Assembly: GCF_013035315.1 (NCBI RefSeq)
Contig: NZ_WQHP01000001.1
Span: forward strand, 62,001 to 126,000
Direction: 5' to 3'
DNA: 64,000 nucleotides
Source: Ruegeria arenilitoris
Lineage (GTDB): Bacteria; Pseudomonadota; Alphaproteobacteria; Rhodobacterales; Rhodobacteraceae
In this document: one piece after another, positions 55,454 through 64,000 of the stretch
Layout of the letters: each line of letters begins with the position of its first letter
Numbering within the stretch: the stretch's first letter is position 1
Translations under genes and position numbers: made by a program
The notes under the pieces: model-generated
Seen by the model: the letters and a program-made list of their open reading frames with translations, nothing else
Databases searched by the model: none
Told to the model about the DNA's origin: nothing

Positions 55454-56206
55454 TCAGGTTTTGAACACCCGCGAAACGACTTCCTCGCACAGTGCCAGAT
55501 ATGCCCGGCTCGCCGGGCTATTGCGTGCGCTGACCATGACGGGCGCACGATTTAGGCCCATACGTTCCACATCGGTGGCAAACGGGATTTGGGCGGTCAG
55601 AAAGCGCTGACCGTAGGTATCTCTCATTTGTTCCATCGTGTCCCGATGCAGGGTCTTTGACACCTGAACCATAGAAAAGAAGCAGTGCAGTTTTTCAACT
55701 GAAAGATCATTGCTTTTAAAGTACTTGACCAACTGCCTTAAGGTGCGTTGCGACAGTGTCGTCGGGATGACCGGAACGACAATTGCGTTTGCGGTTTGAA
55801 AAATGTGTTCCGACAGCACCGAAAGGTTCGGAGGGCAATCCAGCACTACGACCTCATAGTCGAACTCGATCCCGGCCAAAGCGCGGCCCAGCGGCGAACG
55901 GGCAGTGCTGATCTGCGATAGCAAAACGTCGAACTCCCGATAGCTTTTGTTGGCGGGCAGGATGTCCAGATTGGCAAAATCACTTGCGCGTATGGCGTTA
56001 CTCAGCCGCCTGGCGTCATCAAAAAACCGACTATTGCTCAGGGATTTCGAGGGTTTGAGGCGATAGTAGAACCCGGCGGCCCCTTGTGGGTCGAGGTCAC
56101 ATAACAGCGTGCGCACACCTGCCGAAGACAGGGCATAGGCAAGGTTGACCGCCGTCGCCGTCTTACCCACGCCACCCTTGTTGGAATAACAGGCAATGAC
56201 TTTCAT
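55454..56206 (-). CDS. ParA/MinD-type ATPase, solitary
   Basis: A 250-residue deviant-Walker ATPase with KGGVGKTA at about 10-17 and the second aspartate motif in LLCDLDPQG. It lacks the C-terminal amphipathic helix of MinD. No parB or parS-like site is nearby, so it is not the chromosomal ParA. It may position a protein or complex within the cell, as McdA, PpfA or orphan ParAs do. ATG at 56206 begins at the first strand; its ribosome-binding site is weak. It lies next to gyrA, separated by a terminator, and converges with the carboxypeptidase gene. Confidence 0.85.
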   Translation of the reverse strand: MKVIACYSNKGGVGKTATAVNLAYALSSAGVRTLLCDLDPQGAAGFYYRLKPSKSLSNSRFFDDARRLSNAIRASDFANLDILPANKSYREFDVLLSQISTARSPLGRALAGIEFDYEVVVLDCPPNLSVLSEHIFQTANAIVVPVIPTTLSQRTLRQLVKYFKSNDLSVEKLHCFFSMVQVSKTLHRDTMEQMRDTYGQRFLTAQIPFATDVERMGLNRAPVMVSARNSPASRAYLALCEEVVSRVFKT

Positions 56207-56320
56207 GCCAGATCGCGCCCTCGCACACAAAACAAACACAACAAATATCGATCTGTTGGTAAGTTTCGGCGCGCAATGTGCGCCAAGTCAACGGTTTGAT
56301 ACCGGTCGACTAAAATGACC

Positions 56321-56350
56321 AAGGCCCCGAACCCAGAGGTCCGAGGCCTT
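56321..56350 (-). terminator. Intrinsic terminator downstream of gyrA
   Basis: The AAGGCC...GGCCTT stem extends inward as CGGACC/GGTTCG with one mismatch and a TCTG loop, and is followed on the minus strand by GGTCATTTTAG. It lies nine bases after the gyrA stop. The T-run is short, so efficiency may be moderate. Confidence 0.6.
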
Positions 56351-56358
56351 GCTGCGCT

Positions 56359-59085
<2,727 letters not shown>

Positions 59086-59211
59086 GTAAACTGCCCGTTT
59101 ATTGTGCTGGGTCTATATCTTGTGGATGTACCTTATCAGACCCGGCACATAAGGTGCAAGCAAGCAGCGCATTTCGCGCAAAAAACCCCCGTAACACGAG
59201 GGTAACATATT

Positions 59212-59227
59212 GTTAACCAAGGATTAG
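59212..59227 (-). promoter_or_regulatory. CtrA-like box between gyrA and usg
   Basis: The minus strand reads CTAA, seven bases, TTAAC, which matches the CtrA consensus TTAA-N7-TTAAC in eight of nine positions. It lies 127 bases upstream of the gyrA start and about 52 before usg. Chance matches of this quality are common, so it is a candidate only. Confidence 0.25.
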
Positions 59228-59278
59228 GTGGTTTTCGTGTTATGCTGAAGAGACCTTGCAACGATTTTGGAGGTCTGA

Positions 59279-59548
59279 ATGGAGCAAAGCGAAACAGAAC
59301 TGATGCTCAAGGGGTATGGGCTGACGACGGCAGAATTTTATTATCATATGCCCGACTATATTCACGTATTGAACACGTTCATCTGGCAGGATTACGACCT
59401 GGCGCCAGATCATCCCAAGCTTTTCGATTTTATTGAATTCTGGCAACGCGAGATTGAAGGGCCACTGCATTCGGTGCGGTTTACCCATCGCAAGATGATC
59501 GCCCCCGGCGAATGGCGCAACGTGGTCGGTGAATTTCGAGTGAACTGA
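59279..59548 (+). CDS. usg: Usg family protein
   Basis: An 89-residue protein matching the small alphaproteobacterial Usg family: LMLKGYGLTTAE, then a helix, IWQDYDLAPDHPKL, then WQREIEGPLHSVRF and a conserved WRNVVGEF end. Members are conserved but without an assigned activity; the name comes from an old gene-context label. A good GGAGG lies seven bases before the ATG. It is a single-gene unit between gyrA and the SYLF gene. Confidence 0.9.
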   Translation: MEQSETELMLKGYGLTTAEFYYHMPDYIHVLNTFIWQDYDLAPDHPKLFDFIEFWQREIEGPLHSVRFTHRKMIAPGEWRNVVGEFRVN

Positions 59549-59638
59549 CCCAGAAGCATCCGGCTCAAAGCCCATATACATTTTCGCCGCTTCCGGTATC
59601 GTGATGACCAAAGCATAAATCACGAGCAGGAACACGGA

Positions 59639-60334
59639 ATGACCAGAGTTTTGTTGCTTGCAGTCGCCATTTGCCTTGGCGGACCTGTGTCGGCTGAGGG
59701 TGTCCTCGATAAAATCAAGAAGGGCGCTGAAAATACCGCAAATGCCATTGGACGTGGGGCCGAAAGCGTCGGTCAAACGATCGAAAAAGGGGCCGGTGCG
59801 GTGGATGAGACCATAACGTCCACATCTGAGCTGTTGTCCAACGAGGCGACGCCAGAAGAAACCCGCGCCAAGCTGGATGTCATGGCCTCAGATGTGTTGG
59901 CGCAACTGCTGACAGAAAACCCCGAGGCGCAGGCGCTGTACGATGTCAGTGCCGGGTATGCCGCGTTCGATTCCCGCAAAGTAACCGTTTTTCCGGTCGC
60001 TGCCGGGTACGGTCGCGGCGTTGCGGTGGATAAAGAGACCGGCCAGCACACGTACATGAACATGGGAACCGGCGGCGTTGGTGCGGCTGTGGGGATCGGC
60101 GGGTTCGAGACCAAGTTCGTGATCCTGTTCGAAACCCAGGCGGATTTGGACCACTTCATCACCAATGGCTACGACGCCACAGCAGAGTCCGGCGCGATGT
60201 ACGGCGACGAGCGCACAGACGAAACGCTCAGGTTCACCGACGGGCGATCTTTCTTTGTGCTCAGCAAAAAGGGTTGGCGCGTTTCGGCTGGTGCTTCCGG
60301 CACGAAATACTGGAAGTCACCCGAGCTGAACTAG
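59639..60334 (+). CDS. Secreted SYLF-domain protein
   Basis: A 231-residue protein with a Sec signal peptide (MTRVLLLAVAICLGGPVSA). Residues about 25-80 are helical and Ala/Glu-rich (KGAENTANAIGRGAES). A SYLF/Ysc84 domain follows, with GYAAFDSRKVTVFPVAAGYGRG, GTGGVGAAVGIGG and FVILFETQADL. It is the second SYLF protein here besides the Tat-type lipoprotein at 31729, with different N-terminal architecture. Its stop overlaps the opposite-strand radical-SAM gene in a palindromic CTAG. The function in the periplasm is unknown, with lipid binding inferred from family. Confidence 0.85.
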   Translation: MTRVLLLAVAICLGGPVSAEGVLDKIKKGAENTANAIGRGAESVGQTIEKGAGAVDETITSTSELLSNEATPEETRAKLDVMASDVLAQLLTENPEAQALYDVSAGYAAFDSRKVTVFPVAAGYGRGVAVDKETGQHTYMNMGTGGVGAAVGIGGFETKFVILFETQADLDHFITNGYDATAESGAMYGDERTDETLRFTDGRSFFVLSKKGWRVSAGASGTKYWKSPELN

Positions 60335-61284
60335 CCCGAGCAGCTTGCCCCGCCCAGAACGCAGAACTTGGCACAGTGCGGGTGATTTAGGTGCACGTCG
60401 GCTTCGGCTTCGGCCAGTGTTGTTCCCAATTCAAACTCGGGCTCATAGGGCAACAGTGTGCACGCCAGCACTGCAGGGCGTTCGGCCCCCTTGCGTTTGA
60501 CCACCATACGAGCGTTTGAGCACATCACCGACGTTGGCGATTTGTCCAGTATGCCCCAGCAGGCGGTCGTGATTTCGGGGACTTCCACGCTTTCGTCCAT
60601 TTCAGGGAACAGAACGGTTTGGCCGGGGTTTTGCGCATCGATATCAAAGCGGTGCTGTTGGAAAAACGCATCGTAGCCCGCACGGCTGTCCGCATCGCTG
60701 TCTCCCCAAACCGTGCGGCCCGCAATCGCGATGTTGAACCGGTTGTCGCGCAGCCACTCCATGCCGGTGACCGTCTTGTCAAAACTGCCTTTGCCGCGTT
60801 CCTCGTCATGCAATTCGGGGCGGAAGTGGTCGACTGAAATCCGCAGGGTTAGCTTGTCACCATAATCGGCCTGCAGATCCAGCAAACCTTCGCGCATCTT
60901 TCGGCGCATCATCGGCTGCATTGCATTGGTCAGGATCAGAACCTCGTACCCGCGTTCCAGTGCGGCACGGGTCATGTCGATCATTTCGGGGTTCATGAAA
61001 GGCTCACCGCCCGTAAACCCAATCTCGCGCACCGGCCAGCCACGCTCTTCGATCTGGTTGAGGTAATCGCGCACTTCGTCGGCGGTGATATAGACAAGCG
61101 CATCATTGGTCGGGCTGCTGGCGATATAGCAGTTGACGCATTCGATGTTGCACAGTGTGCCGGTATTGAACCATAGGGTTTCTGGGTTTTTCAGCGCAAC
61201 CGACGCGCGGGTCTGCCCATCTGCTGTCACCAGTTTGTTCTGAAACTTGCCGATATTGGCGGTCTGAGGCGCGTTGTCTTTCAT
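60331..61284 (-). CDS. Radical SAM protein with cysteine-rich C-terminal tail, unassigned
   Basis: A 317-residue radical SAM enzyme. The [4Fe-4S] cluster motif CNIECVNC uses Cys45, 49 and 52, and the SAM-binding GFTGGEPFMNPE follows at about 89-100. The C-terminal third contains seven more cysteines (ACWG, MCSN, ACTL, HPHCAKFC, SCSG), in an arrangement that suggests auxiliary iron-sulfur clusters of the SPASM type, as in peptide-maturing enzymes. No precursor peptide gene is recognised next to it; the neighbours are the SYLF gene (convergent) and zwf. The reaction is unknown. Confidence 0.85.
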   Translation of the reverse strand: MKDNAPQTANIGKFQNKLVTADGQTRASVALKNPETLWFNTGTLCNIECVNCYIASSPTNDALVYITADEVRDYLNQIEERGWPVREIGFTGGEPFMNPEMIDMTRAALERGYEVLILTNAMQPMMRRKMREGLLDLQADYGDKLTLRISVDHFRPELHDEERGKGSFDKTVTGMEWLRDNRFNIAIAGRTVWGDSDADSRAGYDAFFQQHRFDIDAQNPGQTVLFPEMDESVEVPEITTACWGILDKSPTSVMCSNARMVVKRKGAERPAVLACTLLPYEPEFELGTTLAEAEADVHLNHPHCAKFCVLGGASCSG

Positions 61285-61445
61285 TACCGTATCCGGTTCT
61301 TTCTAGTTGTCTTTGATGTAGCCCTTTGAGTCGGATTAGTTAAGTCAGGCCGATGACACCTGACAGAGTTTTGATGACGAGGTTTTTGCGGTGACTGGTG
61401 GCGCTAACATTGGACATGCCCTGCGGGGCAAGGTAAAGAAAAATC

Positions 61446-62900
61446 ATGGTTTCTCGCGTCATACCTGTTGATCCGTTCGATCTCGTCATTTTTGGCGGGA
61501 CCGGCGATTTGGCGCAGCGCAAGATTTTACCGGCGCTGTTCAAGCGCTTTTGTGCGGGGCAGTGGGATGACGCCGTGCAAATCATCGGTGCCGCGCGCAC
61601 CGAACACGATCGGGCGGCGTTTCAGGCCATTGTGGCCGAATCGCTGCGTGCCCATGCACCGGCACAGTGTCAGAATGCGGCGGCGTTGGATGCGTTTTTG
61701 CAACGCGTCGACTACGTGACGCTGGATGGGTCTTCGAACGAGGGCTGGGACCAATTGGCGGCGAAGCTGACCGCAGACCGGGTCAGAGCGTTTTACTTTT
61801 CCGTGGGACCTCGGCTGTTTGGACCCTTGGCGGAACGGATCAAGGCGCATGATCTGGCGACGCCCAGCACCCGAATCGTGGTCGAAAAACCCTTTGGTCA
61901 CGACCTGGAAAGTGCGCGCGCCTTGAACGCGACGCTGGCCGAGCATTTTCGCGAAGGGCAAATCTACCGCATCGACCATTATCTGGGCAAGGAAACCGTC
62001 CAGAACCTGATGGCGGTACGCTTTGGCAATATGCTGTTCGAACCGCTCTGGAACAGCCAGTATGTCGATCACATCCAGATCACCGTGGCCGAGTCCGTGG
62101 GCATTGACGGTCGTGAGGAGTATTATGAGCGCGCAGGGGCGATGCGCGACATGATGCAGAACCACCTGATGCAGCTTTTGTGCCTGATTGCGATGGAGCC
62201 ACCGGCCAAATTCGATCCGGATGCGGTGCGGGACGAAAAGCTGAAAGTCATCCGCGCGCTGGATCAAGTCGAGCCGCACCATATCGTCCGCGGTCAGTTC
62301 GATGGTGGCCGCAGCGGGCAAGGATACCGTGAGATTGTGGGCAATCCACGCTCGACCACCGAAAGCTATGTCGCGCTCAAGGCGCATGTCAGCAATTGGC
62401 GGTGGGCGGGAACACCGTTCTACCTGCGCACGGGTAAGCGTTTGGTGGCGCGCTCCTCGGTGATCAACGTGATGTTCAAGGACGCGCCGCACTCGATCTT
62501 TGGCGAAGATGCAGGCCGCCACGCAAATGTCCTGTCGATCCGCTTGCAGCCGAACGAAGGGATCACGCTGAAGGTGACAATCAAAGAGCCGGGGCAGGGC
62601 GGGATGCGCCTTGTCGATGTGCCCCTGGACATGAGTTTTGCCGAGGCGCTGGGACCGGAAAACCAGAACCCGCCAGATGCCTATGAACGGTTGGTCATGG
62701 ACGTGATCCGAGGAAACCAGACCCTGTTCATGCGCGGCGACGAGGTCGAGGCCGCGTGGGCCTGGACCGACCCGATCATCGCCGGCTGGGAAGCGCGCGG
62801 CGATGTTCCCAAACCCTATGAAAGCGGCAGCACAGGCCCGGGCGACGCCGAGCTGCTGATGAAACGAGATGGTCGCCGGTGGCAAGGAATAAACCCATGA
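61446..62900 (+). CDS. zwf: Glucose-6-phosphate 1-dehydrogenase
   Basis: Zwf oxidises glucose 6-phosphate to 6-phosphogluconolactone with NADP. The 484-residue protein has the Rossmann motif GGTGDLA at about 17-23 and the substrate signature RIDHYLGKE at 175-183, containing the catalytic His. ATG at 61446 precedes it by a normal length; the ribosome-binding site is weak. The stop overlaps pgl in an ATGA arrangement. Together with pgl and pgi it starts glucose catabolism through the Entner-Doudoroff or oxidative pentose phosphate route. Confidence 0.97.
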   Translation: MVSRVIPVDPFDLVIFGGTGDLAQRKILPALFKRFCAGQWDDAVQIIGAARTEHDRAAFQAIVAESLRAHAPAQCQNAAALDAFLQRVDYVTLDGSSNEGWDQLAAKLTADRVRAFYFSVGPRLFGPLAERIKAHDLATPSTRIVVEKPFGHDLESARALNATLAEHFREGQIYRIDHYLGKETVQNLMAVRFGNMLFEPLWNSQYVDHIQITVAESVGIDGREEYYERAGAMRDMMQNHLMQLLCLIAMEPPAKFDPDAVRDEKLKVIRALDQVEPHHIVRGQFDGGRSGQGYREIVGNPRSTTESYVALKAHVSNWRWAGTPFYLRTGKRLVARSSVINVMFKDAPHSIFGEDAGRHANVLSIRLQPNEGITLKVTIKEPGQGGMRLVDVPLDMSFAEALGPENQNPPDAYERLVMDVIRGNQTLFMRGDEVEAAWAWTDPIIAGWEARGDVPKPYESGSTGPGDAELLMKRDGRRWQGINP

Positions 62901-63568
62901 ATATTCAGGAATATGCTGACCGCGACATGCTGGCCATTGATGTCGCAAACGCCTTGGCTGGAGAGCTAGAGGCCGCCTTGCTGCATCATGATATGGTCTC
63001 GTTGGCGGTGCCTGGAGGAACGACTCCGGGGCCGGTGTTTGACAGTCTTTGCGCTGCGGATCTGGAGTGGGATCGGGTACGGGTTCTGCCCACCGATGAA
63101 CGGTGTGTACCGGGCGACAGCGAGCGGTCGAACGAACGCCTGATCCGCCAGCGTCTGCTTACAAACCGCGCATCGGTTGCGCAATATGTGCCGCTCTATG
63201 TCGAAGGAAAAGAGCCCGATGCGGTATTGGCCGAAATCGAAAGCCTGATCACTCCGGTCCTTCCGCTGTCCGTTCTTGTGTTGGGTATGGGTGAGGATAT
63301 GCACACGGCATCTTTGTTTCCCGGGATGGCAGGGATCGAGGCCGCGCTGGACAGCCACGCCCGCCCGTTGGCTGTGGCGCGTCCCGAAACGCAGCCCGAA
63401 GCGCGGATTACACTGACTGGGCCGGTATTGGACGGTGCTCTGTCCAAGCATCTGATCATTTTCGGGGCCGCCAAGCGGGATGCATTGGATAGGGCCATGT
63501 CCATGCCACCCGAAGAAGCACCCATTGCCGCAGCCCTCACCGGTATGACCGTACATTGGGCGGAGTAA
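62897..63568 (+). CDS. pgl: 6-phosphogluconolactonase
   Basis: Pgl hydrolyses 6-phosphogluconolactone to 6-phosphogluconate. The 223-residue protein belongs to the DevB/SOL type: the VPGGTTPGPV phosphate site is at about 40-49, then PTDERCVP and GMGEDMHTASLFPG. ATG at 62897 overlaps the zwf stop; an in-frame start 18 bases upstream lies inside zwf and is less likely. It is followed by pgi after five bases. Confidence 0.95.
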   Translation: MNIQEYADRDMLAIDVANALAGELEAALLHHDMVSLAVPGGTTPGPVFDSLCAADLEWDRVRVLPTDERCVPGDSERSNERLIRQRLLTNRASVAQYVPLYVEGKEPDAVLAEIESLITPVLPLSVLVLGMGEDMHTASLFPGMAGIEAALDSHARPLAVARPETQPEARITLTGPVLDGALSKHLIIFGAAKRDALDRAMSMPPEEAPIAAALTGMTVHWAE

Positions 63569-63573
63569 CGCAG

Positions 63574-64000
63574 ATGCAATTGACCCTACTTAAGGCATTG
63601 GCATCCCAAGCAGAAAGCCAATCTATCCTGAGCCTGTTCGACAGCGACCCCAATCGTGCGGAAGGCTTCTCGACTTCGACCGGGGATTTGCTGTTCGATT
63701 ATTCTAAAACTCAAATCACCGATGAGGTGCGCACGGCGCTGATCGCCCTGTGTGATGAGGCCGGTTTGGCCACACGCCGTGCGGCAATGTTCGACGGGGA
63801 GAAGATCAACGAAACCGAAGGGCGCGCGGTGCTGCACACGGCTCTGCGCAATCTGGACGGTGGACCGGTCGAGGTCGACGGTCTGGACGTCATGCCCGAT
63901 GTTCTGGACACGTTGCAGCGCATGCGCGTCTTTGCCGAAGAGGTGCGGGGCGGTGCAGTCGCTGGAGTAGGGGGCAGTTTCACCGACGTTGTGAATATCG
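63574..64000 (+). CDS. pgi: Glucose-6-phosphate isomerase, N-terminal part (cut by window end)
   Basis: ATG at 63574, preceded by GGAG, opens a frame that stays open to the window edge (142 codons). The sequence has the Pgi N-terminal pattern: LFDYSKTQIT at about 41-50, the LxxLCDEAGL helix, then FDGEKINETEGRAVLHTALRN, the family's conserved segment, and GVGGSFTDVVNI at the end. Pgi interconverts glucose 6-phosphate and fructose 6-phosphate. It is the third gene of the zwf-pgl-pgi set, with five bases after pgl. Confidence 0.95.
   Translation, partial: MQLTLLKALASQAESQSILSLFDSDPNRAEGFSTSTGDLLFDYSKTQITDEVRTALIALCDEAGLATRRAAMFDGEKINETEGRAVLHTALRNLDGGPVEVDGLDVMPDVLDTLQRMRVFAEEVRGGAVAGVGGSFTDVVNI

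Overview
The window looks like a chromosomal segment of a marine Roseobacter-type alphaproteobacterium (Rhodobacteraceae, close to Ruegeria/Silicibacter in gene content). This is inferred from gene families and order, not from a database search. Supporting points are the fused ispDF gene, the dusB-ntrB-ntrC-ntrY-ntrX cluster whose NtrC lacks the sigma-54 loop, a HemB without the usual zinc cysteines (as described for Rhodobacter capsulatus), moderately high GC and dense ATGA/TGATG gene overlaps. I found no rRNA, tRNA, CRISPR array, insertion sequence or prophage. This is mostly core genome.

Layout. 1-12.2 kb is mostly on the minus strand: a gene fragment at the left edge, purF, an isolated DnaJ-type zinc-finger gene, cvpA, radA, a coiled-coil membrane protein, then a tightly coupled alr-mlaE-mlaF-(4-TM protein)-pqiA-like set, followed by dnaB and pyrE. 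12.2-15.7 kb, minus strand: amtB and the coupled set ispDF-pgpA-cinA. 15.9-28.6 kb, plus strand: dusB-ntrB-ntrC-ntrY-ntrX (nitrogen sensing), trkA-trkH (potassium uptake), hfq-hflX. One lipoprotein gene interrupts this block on the other strand. 28.6-44.3 kb is a mixed region: a penicillin-acylase-family amidase, a SYLF lipoprotein, hemB, mfd, a TPR protein, an MFS exporter, and a DsbA-like protein plus acyl-CoA ligase divergent from an XRE-cupin regulator.

44.3-46.8 kb is the least gene-dense part. It holds an orphan YejA-like binding protein and, on either side of it, two candidate small RNAs on the plus strand. The better one (about 46654-46729) has a sigma-70-type promoter, an internal perfect hairpin and a strong intrinsic terminator, with no protein gene between. 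46.8-59.1 kb: 3-hydroxybutyrate dehydrogenase with a patatin-like lipase, DUF502, pseudouridine catabolism (psuG and a PfkB kinase), thiE-like, trmJ, ctaA, an M32 carboxypeptidase, a solitary ParA-type ATPase and gyrA. 59.2-64 kb: usg, a second SYLF protein, an unassigned radical-SAM enzyme with a cysteine-rich tail, and the coupled zwf-pgl-pgi (pgi cut by the window end), feeding the Entner-Doudoroff or pentose phosphate routes.

Genes work together as follows: NtrBC/NtrYX with AmtB in nitrogen control; TrkAH in potassium uptake; MlaEF with a PqiA-like protein in envelope lipid traffic; Hfq as the likely partner of any small RNA here. Several convergent pairs overlap or abut at their stop codons and leave no room for terminators.
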